This document shows positions 25,972 through 39,200 of a stretch of 64,000 nt of DNA, piece by piece. Where the stretch lies: the NCBI GenBank assembly GCA_013398295.1, contig VZSF01011146.1:62684-126683 (forward strand), in the 5' to 3' direction. Position numbers and translations under genes: made by a program. The notes beneath the pieces are model-generated. The model searched no databases and had not been told where the DNA came from. It saw nothing but the letters and a program-made list of their open reading frames with translations. Position 1 is the first letter of the stretch; each line of letters starts with the position of its first letter. This stretch comes from Chionis minor (lineage: Eukaryota > Chordata > Aves > Charadriiformes > Chionididae).

Positions 25972-26521
25972 AGAATCACAGAATGGTAGGGGTTGGCAGG
26001 GACCTCTCGAGATCATCTAGTCCAACCCCCACTGCCAGAGCAAGATCACCCAGAGCGGGCTGGGCAGGATCGCATCCAAGTGGGTTTTCAATGTCTCCAG
26101 AGAAGGAGACTCCACCACCTCTCTGGGCAGCCTGTTCCAGTGCTCTGCCACCCTCACAGGAAAGAAGTTTTTCCTCATGTTCAGGTGGAATTTCCCATGT
26201 TCCAGTTTGTGCCCATTGTCCCTTGTCCTGCCGCTGAGCACCACTGAAAAGAGTCTGGCCCCATCCTCTAGACATCTGCCCTTTAGATATTGATAAGCCC
26301 TGATGAGATCATGGAATTGTAGAATGACCTAGGTTGGAAGAAACCTTTAAGATCCTTGAGGCCAACCATTGATTCCATCTCAGTCTTCTCTCCTCCAGGC
26401 TAACAGACCTAGGTCTCTCAGCCTTTCCTTGTAAGAGAGGTGCTCCAGTCCTTTGATCATCTTCATAGCCCTCTGCTGGATTCTCTCCTTGTCTGTCTTG
26501 AACTGGGGAGCCCGGAACTGG
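25972..26521 (-). mobile_element. Composite CR1 LINE fragment (sense to SLC8A1) with an inserted CR1 tail
   Basis: On the + strand the first part runs from ATCACAGAATGGTAGGGGTT through CCCATGTTCCAGTTTGTGCC to GATATTGATAAGCCCTGATG (to 26310). The second part resumes at 26375 with CCATCTCAGTCTTCTCTCCT and TGCTCCAGTCCTTTGATCAT up to CGGAACTGG. Joined, the two parts give the continuous CR1 consensus across GATGAGATC|CCATCTCAG. The 64 bp between them is a separate CR1 3' end. Confidence 0.93.
26311..26374 (-). mobile_element. 64-bp CR1 3' terminal fragment inside another CR1
   Basis: The segment ATGGAATTGTAGAATGACCT, AGGTTGGAAGAAACCTTTAA, GATCCTTGAGGCCAACCATT matches the last bases of a CR1 of the GGTTGGAAG subfamily, in the same orientation as its host. 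No clear target duplication flanks it. It is either a very short nested insertion or the tail of an older, rearranged CR1. Confidence 0.75.
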
Positions 26522-27385
26522 CCTGCCGTTAGATGATACGATAGATGATACTGGCCTACCCTTAGCCTCACCACACTGTGATGAGCCGACGTTTGACGCT
26601 TTTCTATCAATGCTTCTCCCATCTAGCTTCCAACAGACTCTTCTCCAGCACTTCAGCGCTTTTCACTCCAACACAGACTTGTATTTCTCAATGAGAAAAT
26701 GGAAATGACAGTTCCAGAAAATACATGCAAAATCCTACTGCACCCAAACACCCTGCAGATCAGATGGAGACTGTGCCTCCTCGTGACCAACGCGTGTGCG
26801 CTTAGGCGCAAATCACAGACAGATAGCTGGGGAAAATTCCTTCTCCGAATCCCACCATGCTGAAAATGGCGACGTACATAAGATGGGAGCCCACACCCTT
26901 TAGCTTCCAGGCACCCAGGCATTGGCACAATGCATCTCAAAACTGCTCACCGCTCATCAGCGGGGCCATGTTGTGCTGGGCCAGCAGAAACTGCCTGATA
27001 AACTAAAGCAGCCAAGAGCGCAGAGTGACGGAAGAAGCAGCAGGCAAAACACACTAACTCATCAGACAAGGTAAGATATCATAAGTAATGAGCAGCAGCA
27101 GCAGCACTCTGCAAAGTGGTTTATAAAGGGCTTGATGAGTAACTCAGCTGAGCCTCTGGATTACACACAAGACAGATCATTTCATTTCTGTCCGTACGCA
27201 GCAGCCCATCAGCAGTGTGCAAGGAACCATCCCTGCTCCTCACATCTCAAGGGCTTTGGATAAAAGGGTGAGAATAGCTGCCGAAATCAGGCAACACGAG
27301 GCAAATTTTTCACTTACTCCTCTAAGAGATGAGTGATTCTGCATGCCTGATGTCTACAACTGGGGAGTACTTGATGTACACAAAT
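26522..27385. other. Intronic unique sequence
   Basis: GATACGATAGATGATACTGG-type short repeats follow the CR1, then unique sequence. AGCAGCAGCAGCA occurs near 27090-27105. No gene is seen. Confidence 0.5.
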
Positions 27386-27549
27386 GCCCAGGGAAGTGGT
27401 GGAGTCGCCATCCCTGAAGGTATTTAAAAGTCACGTAGATGCGGTCCTGAGGGACATGGTTTCATGGTGGTTTTGGCAGTGTCAGGTTGATGGTTGGACT
27501 CGATGATCTTAAAGGTCCCTTCCAACCTAAACAATTCTATGATTCTATG
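27386..27549 (+). mobile_element. CR1 LINE 3' fragment, short (antisense to SLC8A1)
   Basis: It starts at GCCCAGGGAAGTGGTGGAGT and continues with ATCCCTGAAGGTATTTAAAA, GAGGGACATGGTTT and GGTTGGACTCGATGATCTTA. It ends CAATTCTATGATTCTATG. About 164 bp, 5'-truncated. Confidence 0.94.
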
Positions 27550-28245
27550 TGCAAAGACCTAGATGGAGACACAGCTGTGAAAAGTTCAAGCAGTGGGCTG
27601 TGCTGGCTGGCAGCTGTTCCCAAATTCAAAACCAGATTTGGCCAGAGGTGCTGAATTACAATTTACAAAGTGGCACTGGCAATCCTGTTGAAATTCAGGG
27701 AACAAAAATACCTGCAAGGGGAACCTGCATAGTGTCAGGTACAGAAGCTGTGAGCACCCGCTCCTCTGACCCCATCCAGCAACCACCTCCAGCACACCAG
27801 TCCCGCTTCCTCGAAAGATCCTCCCTGGCTGTCTGCCCAGGGGGATCCTACTGCTCCAGCTTCCCTACTCTCCAGGGTTTTTCTCCAGGCTGTCTCCATT
27901 CTGGCCTCTCATGAGGGGTCCTCAAGTAACCTACTTTGAATTGTGTGAATCATGCAGAGACATGGACAAGGCAACAAAGAACTTGCCTTGTTCTCCCGAG
28001 GGATTTGGGTCAGCATCTTTGAAGCGTTTCCTCTGCAAGAAAACTGCAGGACACATGACATCTCAGCCATGTGCTTCCTCGCAGGTCCGTCTGAAAATGT
28101 GCAGCAAGGCTGATGTGGCCAAAAGGCACCGGGCTCCTTACAGAGCACTCCCACGGTCAGACCAGTAGTGAGCTGCGTGCGTTCACCCAGGGCTGACAGG
28201 CCACGGGCAATATGCTGTCCCTGTGCAAGCAGAGGAATGGGGCTA

Positions 28246-28706
28246 CTGGACCTGTTGGGGTGGGTCCAGAGGAGGCCATGAAGATGATCAGAGGGTTGGA
28301 GCATCTCTCCTACAAAGACAGGCTGAGAGAGTTGGGGTTGCTCAGCCTGGAGAAGAGAAGGCTCCAGGGAGACCTTAGAGCCCCTTCCAGTACTTAAAGG
28401 GGGTCCAGGAAAGCTGGGGAAGGGCTTTGGATCAGGGAGTGGAGCCATAGGATGAGGGTTAATGGCGTCAAACTGGAAGAGGGGAGACTTAGATATTAAG
28501 AAGAAATTTTTCACTATGGGGGTGGTGAGACCCTGGCCCAGGTTGCCCAGAGAAGCTGTGGGTGCCCCATGCCTGTAAGTATTCCAGACCAGGCTAGATG
28601 GGGCTTTGACCAACCTGGTCTAGTGTTCCTGCCTGGGGCAAGGAGGTTGGACTAGATGATCTTTAAAGTCCCTTCCAACCCAAACCATTCTAAGGTTCTA
28701 TGATTG
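28246..28706 (+). mobile_element. CR1 LINE 3' fragment (antisense to SLC8A1)
   Basis: It runs from GGACCTGTTGGGGTGGGTCC through GATGATCAGAGGGTTGGAGC, CAGCCTGGAGAAGAGAAGGC and GGCCCAGGTTGCCCAGAGAA to GGACTAGATGATCTTTAAAG and CATTCTAAGGTTCTATGATT. It belongs to the same subfamily as the copies at 9855 and 50797, judged by the shared AGCCCCTTCCAGT-AAAGGGGG block. Confidence 0.93.
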
Positions 28707-28883
28707 CGAAGGTTCTGTCCAGGGAGAAGCAGATTCCTGCAGTCTGAGCTCAGCACCTGGCTAAGAGACAACTGATGGGGAAGACAAATCCTACTGGAAA
28801 TGGCGTCTGTGGTTTCAGAGTCACACAGAGAGACCAAGCATTTGTGGTGCAACTACCCCCAAATGTTGCTTATGAAAGCAACC

Positions 28884-28901
28884 TTAATTAATTAATTAAT
28901 T
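28884..28901 (+). repeat. Short (TTAA)n run
   Basis: TTAATTAATTAATTAATT, a self-complementary microsatellite. Confidence 0.9.
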
Positions 28902-31900
28902 GCACTTGCAGCAAAACATACAGGTGTGTCGATCTTGCCAGGGGAACTGGGGCATTTCTGGAGGGTGCTGAGTTTGGGATACGTGTGCGGCTCTCTCTGC
29001 AGGGAAGCCCAGGCTATGCTATACCCATGGACGCCCTTCCTCTCCCCGCTGCACGACGGGTGGGCAAGCAGCTCTTGTCCCCAGGCGTGGGGCTGAGGGG
29101 CCAGCCAAGCACAAGCTGGCTCGTCCCCGCACTCCCTGCAAGGCAAGTCCTGCCAGCTGTTACCAAGCGATGATGCCCTTCTGGGCTCTTGCCAGGTGAG
29201 ATGGGTTCGCGTCAAATGGAAAGACATCAGGAGGCGTCTTCAAAATGCTCTGGATCCCTGCCTTGCATTTCAGACCACTGCGCCGAGGGGGCAGTCGCCC
29301 CAGACGCCCTCTGCTCTGTGTGTCTGCGTGCAGTGGCACCACTGCCACTGCCCAAGAAAGCCCCAGCTGGGCTCCGGCATCTCTGACATGCCTCAGGCAT
29401 GGGGAGAGCATCCCAGCTCCCCCAAAGGAGAGCCATTCCCCGAAACTCGTCGGTCTCTCACGTAGTGCTCTGCTGCTTGCTGTAGCACAGACAACATCCT
29501 TCGGCCCCCACAAGCTCCCTTGGCTCACGCTCGGCGGCAGCAGGCGGGCTTTCAGCTGCAGGTTTCACAGGTGGAGCTCTCCAGACCGTGACATTTCAAG
29601 GCAGCCCCACCGTTCCAGCATCTCTTGCTCTAGATGGTTCAGCATCACCCAGAGCTGATTTTTAAGCACGAAAGGACTGGTTTTCGCCATGCCCCAAACT
29701 GCTTCCCTGGGAATCACGTAGTTGCTAGAGGAGAATGGTTTGTTATGAAGGAGGACAGAAGTGCCTGGGAACTTCTGGTAAAAAAAAACCAAAAAACCCC
29801 TTCAAAAGCCCCACAGCAATCAAATACTTAATGCTGTTGGGGTTTTTGCACCCTGGGCCCCTGGCTGGTTGCAGGTAGGAGCCCCTGGTGTCTGGCTGGT
29901 CCTGCTGGAGCAGGAGGTGTGGGAGAGGACTGGACAGAGATTGTGCCATAGCTGACATTTCCAAGCACAGTTGCCTCAGCAAGGCTGGTGGGGTGCGAGA
30001 CCAGGAGCGCTCCGAGCCGAACCCAGGAAGCAGTCTGGCTTCCCAAAGCAGGGCAAAATAACAGCACGGTCCAGTCTTCCCTCCAGACTCATGACCATGA
30101 GACATCTGCGCTTTGCTGCCTTTGTCCATCTGCTTCGAAACAAAGATCCCCATCTCTGATGGCCAAGAACAAGGCGCAAACAGTTCCCCTTCACCTGAGA
30201 ACCCCAAAACTCTCCAGGGAAGCATGCAAACTCTGCTTTCTCCCACTCTACAGCCGGGGGCTTGTCAGTAAGGCGAGGGGAACAAACCCTTCCTGGCTGA
30301 AAGATGGCTTCCAAGAGAGCTGTGGCGAGGGAGAGAGTTTCTATTCTGAGCCACATCTCTCAAGGTCTCCAGCACCCGGCCGCTTTCCCAGAACTTGCTT
30401 TAATTTCTCAGGAATGAAGCGGGGGGGGGGCAGGCTACAGAGACCCCCTTTCTGGGGGGCTGCTTTTTGGCCCCGTGACAGTGGGCTCCTGGCATCGTGG
30501 CGGTTGCAGGGAGGCAGGGGCACGTGAGCGTGCCAGAGCCGTGGGCTCTGCTGTTTGCTCAGTTAGGTACGCTTAATCCTGCACCATCAAACATCAACCA
30601 CGTCAGGCTCTCCAGTTCTCTTTATTTCCTAATTTATTCTCCCAGGAAAAGATGTTGGCTGGTTTGTTCCAGTGTAATTCCTCTCCAAGGCAGGTTCAGA
30701 GACTATCCCAGCTTCCACCAGCTGGATAATAAACCAGGATAATAATGCATTGCGGCACAGCAATTAGCAGGGGGAAAGGAAAGCAGAGCGAGGGAACGGG
30801 CATGAACGAGAGCTGGCGTGAGCCACCACGTCTGTGGTGATTTATTTTCAATTTCACTTATTAAAAACGCTCTGGGTACAGATTGCCTTTCCCTACTTCG
30901 TCTTCATTATTGCTCCACCTGCCTTGAGACTAGACGACATGGGCGTTTTGATAGACTAACTCGAAGCCTGGCTAATTTCCCCGGCGCTTTCTCTGCAGTG
31001 CTATGAAACCACTGCTCCAGAGAGCTGCCTCAGCCATGCCAGGCGAAGTCCTTGCTTCTCCTGAGACAGGTCTGTGCTGCAGGGCTCTGAAGCGCTACTG
31101 TGTCCCCACCCTTGAGGTGATCTCCATTTGCTCTGGCCAAAAAACCAGCAGGCAAACACCTTTTTCCTCTCTCCAAGATGTCCTTCCATCAGCATCAGGG
31201 GACAGGAGGATCAACGTGGGCACCTCTGACTTGCTGCTTCAGGTATGGCACAGGGGGCTGCCAGAGCTGTGGAGAAATCATGCTCCAGGAGAGATCTCTG
31301 CCCAACCAGGAGCAAACCCACACCATCCTCCTCTAAGGCTTCGCCCTGACCAAGAGGCTGGTGCTGGCGATGACCCGGGATGAGCAGACCTCCCTGTTCT
31401 CCTGGACGCAAGTGAGTCCAAAGGTGGCTACTGCCAGGTGGATGGCTTGAGACATTACAGCCCTCAGGTGAGATGAGGGTTGATGTAGCACAGATTTTTG
31501 CTCCACTTAAGACCCTCCCCCATTTTGGTACTGCAGAAGAAATGAGCTTTTGCTACAGTCCGTAACTGTCACTCCTTCCAGCTTGTGGGACCTCTTCAGA
31601 ATAGGATATGGGATGCCCAGTACATCTCCTACCAGTGACAGCCATACCCTGGTCTTCATCATTTCCTTGGGTCATACTCAGCAGGCACCGAGTGCTCTGT
31701 GCGGGAGGAAATTCAAGGCATAGACACTTTGCATCATCAGAAGTTACGGTGGTCAAAGATTTCCCATAGAAAATCAAGTTGTTTCAGAGAGGTGCATCTC
31801 AATCACTCACCAGCGGAGAGCCTGCATGCCAGCCGGTGTGGGATCTGTTTGTGTGGGCAGCAAAAAGCATACAGGGGGTTTCCCCTCTTGCCCTGATGGA

Positions 31901-34056
31901 GACCACGAATATCCTCCTTGCAGGTGGCAAGCTGCCAATGACACCCAAACATGCTGTGGTCTGGATCATGCTGAAGAAACCGTCCCCTGACTTTAACAGC
32001 TTCATCAGTTATCAATCAGCTTTTTTTCTCTCCTGTCTTTAAGTCACCAAAGTGACTGGAGTGTTGGTGCTGCTCCAAAGGGATTGATTTCCTTCCACAA
32101 TGGTTTCGCACCCATCTCTTCTCCCCAGCTTGCTCCTGTCTTCCACATCCCCAAAGGTCTGTGAGACCTAAGCAGCCAATTCCAAGGTGTTCATGGCCAG
32201 ATCCAGCAGCACGTGCCATCTTGCATTTTGAGCCCTGAACAGAACACGCTGCAGCAAAACCAAGTAAAAGGCTCTGATTTCACAAGTCAAAGGCTTATTT
32301 GGAGCAACGGAAAAACACCTACTTCCCATGCTAAACTACGATTTGCTCATCTGCCTTCCGTGCCTGGCACGAGGAATTATGGCTGCCTCCCTGTCAGGAT
32401 TTAGCGCTGCAGTCAGCTCAGAAAGATCACGAGGCTGTATTTACTTTCTGACAGATGTATGGGTTTATCATATCCTCTCCCTTGAATATATACATGCCCT
32501 TGAGTATATATACACCCAAGGTGTCTTTGGGCAGAACTCTGAGCACAGGACTGAGAGAAGACCTTTTCCTGGGCAGCTGAGTCTCCTGTCCAAGCGCAGC
32601 AGGATTGAGACCACAAGGCATGCTGGAGAATGGGTTTCCTCACTTGTGCAATGTACCAATTTGGGTCTAATTTGCCCTGGCTGCCAGCTACTAATACGAC
32701 AAAGTATTTTAACCAGACATGTTCTTAGAATGCTCCCCTTGCTCACACGCGCCGGGCTCTATAGTTGCACACTGTGACTGTGCATCTAGAATTACGGCAG
32801 CTGATAAACTGAAGGCAGAAAAGGAAGTTAGAGCTCAAGTGAAAGTCTGCCAAGTTTCTAATAAAATTCAAAACACAGCAATATTTAAGGGCGTACATGA
32901 AGCCAGCATTTGTCTGTGTTTCAGTCTGCCTTGAAATCCCCTGAGCAATCAACCCACGTGGAGGCAGCTTAAGGAATGGAAAAATCAGTCACTTCTATTT
33001 CTCATGTCTTTTTTAGTCTGCAAAGTACAATATGCAGTGGGAAAATGAGATCCAAACCACTTACTCGGCAACAAAAGTAATTTTGGTTATTTTCAACTTG
33101 AGAAAACAAATGATACCTCTTCCTAAGGCCTCTCATAATGGAAGTCCATGGATGGTTGACCAATCACCTGTCCTCAAATGTGTGCACTTGCTCACTAGCT
33201 CCCCAAATGATCCTTTATTTCCATTGTCCATGGGCATATGTGGTGATTCAAGAGTCTTGTTCTCGAATCTAAGTAACAAAAAAAAAAAAAAATCACTTCC
33301 TCCCACCGTTACAACTGTAGTTCTTGCTATTTAGTGCTGCGCTCCCAAACACAGGTTTTTAGTCAGTTCTTGCTAAATATCCAAAAGGGAAGAGGCTCCT
33401 GGGCATTTGTGCTGGGTCTGCAGTTGTATTCTCCACCTCACACTGACAAAGTTCAGGATATCTCAGCTGCCAAGGTCCCTGTTTCCCCCCAAGTCTTGCA
33501 ATAAAAAAAGGTCCTCTAGTGGTGGAAGACACACACAGGTACCCTGGACCAGTCAGGAGGAAGGTGCAGGTCACATTTGTCGCTTGCATATCACTCCGTG
33601 TCAGCACATCCACATGCTCTGAGCTCTGAAGGGAGAACGCAGCCGTGATTCCCTGATAGTTTCCCATCCTGGAAACATCTCAGCAAGATCATTTTTCTTC
33701 TCTCAAGTCCAAGCAAGGAAGACAAGTCTGCTCTCTCCAGCATAACCAGTGTCTCTGCAGGCATTGCTGTGGTCTGGAGCTGGGCCAGCATGAGCCAGAG
33801 GGCAACCTTGCTGCTGTGCCATGGACATCATTGGTACAGCTGAAAGAGTTGGGAGGGAGAGGCCAGTCTGGCCTGGGACACCTAGAGAAGTATGCTAAGC
33901 CGTCCTCCAGGGGAAAGGAGGGGACAAGGTGTTTGGATCAGTGCCTACCACGGCAATGTGCGGAACAGAGTGCAAGGACTATGCTATAACTAGCTTCCTC
34001 TAGGTGGAGGGAAAGCTTCTGGTAAATTCTTCATCCCAGCCCTAACAAGGTTATGG

Positions 34057-34096
34057 CTATGAGGAGGTCCACCCTACTATGAGGAGGTCTACCCTA
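34057..34096 (+). repeat. Tandem duplication, 20-bp unit, 2 copies
   Basis: CTATGAGGAGGTCCACCCTA is followed directly by a copy differing at one base (C to T). Confidence 0.95.
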
Positions 34097-35429
34097 CAAT
34101 ATGGGGAACAAGCTCCAATGGCAAGACAAGGTGGGACATTGCAGTTGGTAACAACGTAATATTGAGGTCAAAAGAGACCCAAGTCTCCTAAGCGATCTAA
34201 CCTAGATGGAGGTAAATATTTGGTGGGTGGAGAGGGACAACCCTACAGCTCAGAGAAGTAGAACCCTGGAAAGGGGCAGACGGGGCTGGGGTCGCCCAAG
34301 GCTATGCAGAGACCCACTGTTTCCCTTTCCACCTGGGGAAAGCTCTTCGTTGACATGTTGACTCATATCAGCATGTTTGCAGCTTTCCCCACTCTGGGAG
34401 AAGAGAGGAAAGCTCGGGAGAAACAGCTCTCAGCTGCAAATAAACGTGCTTCTTGGGGGCCTCAGCCAGGCCGAGGTGGATTGCTAGCGAAATCCTTATG
34501 ACAGCTTTCACTAAACAAGATGCCAATGGCCTCGAGTTGCAGCTGATGATGTGAAGTCGCATCCTAGTGCTTGGCGGAACCCCTTAAAATCACCGCTCTG
34601 CACAATAAGACCAGTTTTCGAAATACCATCGCTCGCATTTTAGCTGCTTGTTTTATCAACTGTAATCCTGGCTCACGTGATGTGGGAAGTAGCGCGCTCC
34701 GATCAGAAATACCTGCACTTGTGACTGTTTTGGCTCTAAATTTTGCCTCTGAAGTACTAATTGCCTTTATGGTGGGAGTTTTTCCTAGTTTCCCTTTGGA
34801 ATATAAGGGATCTCAGATCCTTCAACAAAGCAGAGTAAACCACTGAAGATGTCTTTATTTCCTCTAAATGCCCACAATTCTCCTTAGAGGAATAATATTT
34901 ACTAGCAGAGCTGTCCAACAACGTCTCGTTAAAAGATTCATTCGTTAAATGTCCTCCTCCCCCCAACTTATCTTGTAATTCTTTGCTGAAAAGTTCAAGC
35001 CCTCTCTATCCTCCAAACTAAGTGTTTGAATACCACATTTTCCCTGCCTATTTTTTCTAAAATATTTTTAATATTACTATTATTATTTGTCTTATTATTA
35101 ATTTTATTATTAGTACATAATAGGAAATACCTAATTCCCTGCCATTTCTTTAAGTCCTCACTCTTGCTGCTTCCTACCCATTTCTTTGACTTTCCTCCCA
35201 GTGTTTCAATAATTTTTCAAAACTGTTAAAAAATGGAGGGGAAAAAAGGAAAAAACGTCTCTCTCACTTCTTTTTGCTAAACAGACTTTCTAAAGCTGAT
35301 GAAATTCTGAAATGCTAGGAAGTTACCACAGCCATGGTTTTACTTTTCATTTGACATATCAGAGATTTCTTCCCACAAACCCAAGGAATTCAGGAACAGA
35401 TGGAGAGTGGAAAAAGAGAGACGTTTAAG

Positions 35430-35450
35430 AAAGCAAGCAAGCAAGCAAAG
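35430..35450 (+). repeat. (AAGC)n microsatellite
   Basis: About five AAGC units within an A-rich context. Confidence 0.9.
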
Positions 35451-38400
35451 AATTTCTTCCCCAACCTTCCTTGTGACTTGACAGTCACCTATAGTCCTGT
35501 TTGGAAAGATGGAACAAGAGCCAGAAAGAAAAACAGGTGAAGATTCTAGGTTTTGGGCTGGTTTAGAGATTTTTCCTGGATTAACCTAGCATTTTCATAT
35601 TTCAGCACTGTGAGGTTTTATATTTTTTCAATTAAATTTCTTCTCCCCCTCTTCAACCAGCTCTACCCTTCAGACTATGTAATAATTTTTCCTTTTATAC
35701 TTCCTTTAATATTTCTCTAGCTCATCTTGCCTCTGCTTCCAAAAATAGGGCTCAGCACTAATTATTTCTGGTTCTGGGAATAATTAACTCAGACAAGAAC
35801 CCTCCCCATATGCAACCTGCATCACTCCTGCCCACACAGCGCATTGTGTCTACATTTATCACATCCAAACACAGCTCCATAATTCTTTGTGCAGAGAAAA
35901 TGGTAACGCGCGGGGCACCATCCCCTGCCCTGGCATTTTGGTTTCCTTCTGCTCACGATACACCCGGAAGCCTCCGTCCCAGTGAACCACTGTCTCTAAG
36001 GACATGCTGCCTCTGGGATGTCTAGGGGCAGGCAGTTTCCTAGTGACGCGGTATTTGCCTTCCGCACCAAGTGTCTGTTTACCGCTGGTGAGATACGGCG
36101 AATGAAAGCTCTGGGGCATTATCAGCCTAAGTCAACACATACTATTAATAATCATTACTTCTGCACTGCATATTGCTTGGCACCCTCAGCCAGATTAGCT
36201 CTGCTTTTTGCATCACAGCTGTAGACGTGCTTATTACCGCACAGTTTACAACCAATGCAATTACTTGGGTGATTACTAAAAACTACAGATACGGCAGAAA
36301 GACTTTTTTTTATCTCTTGAACTATCAGAAAACCTCCAGGGCTAGAAAAACAAGAATAAAGTGATGGTCACAGGGATTAAATTATTTTTTTTTCCCCCCA
36401 TACTTGCTCGAGTGTTTGCTTTTTTTCTGGTTTAAGTGCAGAACTGCCCTAATCGTTCCGGCAGCAGCGTTGCCAGGCTGTGTTTCTCCCAGCGAGAAGA
36501 GAAGCAGGCAAACATGAGCCTGGGGGAAGATCCTTCCTGTGGGGTGGAAAGCAGTAGCTACGGCAGGACGGGTGAGAGGTGCCGATGTGACCGGCTCGGA
36601 CAGGTACAGAGGGATTCTCATAACTGCAAATTCCCGGCTAGTTTCAGAATAAATTTGTCTGCTTTTAATTCTGAAGAACAATACTTACAGTCCTTTAAAC
36701 CGCCTGAATTAAGAGAGGGAAAAACAAAGAAAAGCAAACCGGGAATAAGGACAAAGCAAACAGAAGTTACGTTCACAGAATCCTCCCCCTACCTCTCAAT
36801 GTCCCATGCTGGAGAGAAAGATAGATGCTAAAATCCTAAACTTTCCTACTTCCAGTATGTGTCATAGATAAAAAATCCTGGCTTTGCAAGATGACACCAG
36901 GGACCCACACGGTTTTGGTCAATTATACCCTGTGTTTCTGCTGTCCAGCATCCTGCCCGTCTTGCCTGATACAGATGTGCCCTTATGTGGACCAGCAAAT
37001 CAATGCTGATAGGTTTTTGGAAAGCCCTGTGTCTGCTGGATACACAGCTCAGGACCTCCAGGCCGTGAGCGGCTGCCCTGGTTTTGTCCTTATAACGTAC
37101 ATTAGGAGACCCAGGCTGACGAGGAAGCAGGCACCAAGCAAGATGAAAAAACCCCAGCAAATTATTTCAAACAAATCGTGCCCAAACCCCATGAGCTTCT
37201 CCTTCAGGTTTGAAGGGTGGCGTGGAAAGGTGAGTCCAGCCTTTCGGTCCAGCTAAAGCATAGTAGAAAAACCTATGAAGGTCTGTTGGTTTCCCTCGAG
37301 GAACGCTCAGTGACTGAAGCTGTCAGGAGGCGGCCGCGGGCAGGTCACGGCCACTGGTTTCCTCCTCCTGGCAGACTGTCCCACCTATGGGCTGCCGAAT
37401 TGCAGAGGGCTCTCCCCAAAGCGCACTGGCTGGCAGGGGAGCTGGAGCAACGATGCATGCCAGGAGAGTCCTACAGGCAGGTCCCAGACCTCTGGGCCTC
37501 CATTTCCCCCCTGCAAGGTTTTTGGGGTTTTTTTAGGCTTGTACAAAGTCCTCTGGGCAGGATGTAGTGCTCATTGGTGCCAGCATGGCAAAGCCCTGCT
37601 TTTGGTCCCTGGATGTGGAAATAACGGCTCCGTCAGCTGCTGTGGGTGCTGGGAGAGAGCAGAGGTGCGCAGGAAGGGGAATGCTGCAAAGGTTGGGGAA
37701 AAGGGACAGAAGCACGTGTCCCGTGTGGGGACAGGCAGCGGCATGGCCGTGGGGCTGCAGAAGAGGTGAAGAGACAATGTGGGTGCCCTCCGGAACCCAC
37801 AGGGTGGTTAAACTGCCCGAGGGCAGCCGCGAGCGCTGAGTTAAAGGGTCCTGTTGCGCACCAAGAGGACGGGCAAGTCTTGGGGGTTTCCCAGCACAGG
37901 CAGGATCGTCACACAGGGAGGAGAGCCAGGCTGGGCTGGATAAACCCTAGCAGGGGAACCCAAGCCGGAGAGGGCTGGTTTTCCCTGCATGTTGCCTGTG
38001 CTGGAGGACAGGAGCCCAGAGGGACACAGAGGGCAGCACGTGGGCTCCCGTTCACAGAGTCTCAGGCAAACGGGAGATGCTGGATGGTGGTTTCAGCCAC
38101 ACGCAGCAGGGCAAAGATTTTCCTCACTGCCCTGAGACATCTATTTTTAAACTACTGCATATGTTTCCTTTCATTGCCAGTCATACTCATTTGCTTTGAA
38201 AGAAGGTTACAAATAAGGAGAAAGCCCCTCATTAATTAAGTGACTGGATGGGTCCATGCCTTCGGCTGAAGTGATTTATTGCCTCCTCCCCCTCTGAGTA
38301 GCCCTGCAGGCTTAAAGGCTGCATGAGGAAGAGCTCCTCAGATCTTGTTTGGAAACAAACTGGGTGAAGACCAAGGGTGGAGGAGACGGGATTGACCCCA

Positions 38401-39005
38401 GCCATTGGTCACCTGCCCTCTCACTTCTAGACAGCTCTTCGCAGGGGAGGTCCCCATAAAGCAGAGCGACCACAGAAGGAAACGTGCCAGCACTGCGTTT
38501 TGTGTTATTTACTCTGGAGCCCCAAAACTCGCTCCCACTTCGCGTTTCTGAAAGGTGTAAAGATAGACAGGACAAATGGAGAGAGAGAGCCAAAAATCTC
38601 ACCTGCAGGCATTTTTCCATGCCCAGAAATGCCCCTACTCTCCACTAACCCAACATACGCCATCCTTCAGGTTGGTCCCAGCAACGGATTTATCGGACAG
38701 ATCTCTGGCTGCCTTCAGGGAGAGAAAGTACCACTGGGAATTGGGCTTCCCTGGGCGATGAGAGAGGGAGACAAAAGATCTAAAAGGCTTAAAAGAAAGG
38801 TAAAAAGGTGCAAGGAATAACATAATGGAAAGGGGGGGAGAAAGAAGAAGAGAAGGTGGAAACAAAGTTTAAAACAATCTTCAACAGCCATCAGGGAAGC
38901 AGAAAATAAAATGAACCCCTTTCCTCCGTCAAGGTGTTCAAACGCTTCGGTTCTGGGTATCAACAGGAGAGCTCGGCCAGGCAAACCAGAGGGATGTTAT
39001 TTGGA

Positions 39006-39200
39006 GCAGTTTGCTGGCTTTCCCTAGAGTTTAATAATAGCAACTGTATTTATACGACTAAAATGTTTTTGTTAAAAGGCTAAGTACTGGTATGTCATGC
39101 TAGTCACTTTAATTTAAAATAAATTCTAAAAGTTCTCACTGGAAAGGCTTGCAGCTAACTATAAATATATCCAATATGCAGATGGATTTTTTTGAAAGCA
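39006..39200. other. AT-rich unique block, possible conserved non-coding element
   Basis: The block contains TTTAATAATAGCAACTG, GGCTAAGTACTGGTATGTCA and CACTTTAATTTAAAATAAAT with no repeat or coding signature. Alignment needed; the call is an impression. Confidence 0.25.

Noticed and set aside
30815..30830. GGCGTGAGCCACCACG, identical to part of a primate Alu
   Set aside because: The match is limited to 16 bases with no flanking Alu sequence, and birds have no Alu elements.
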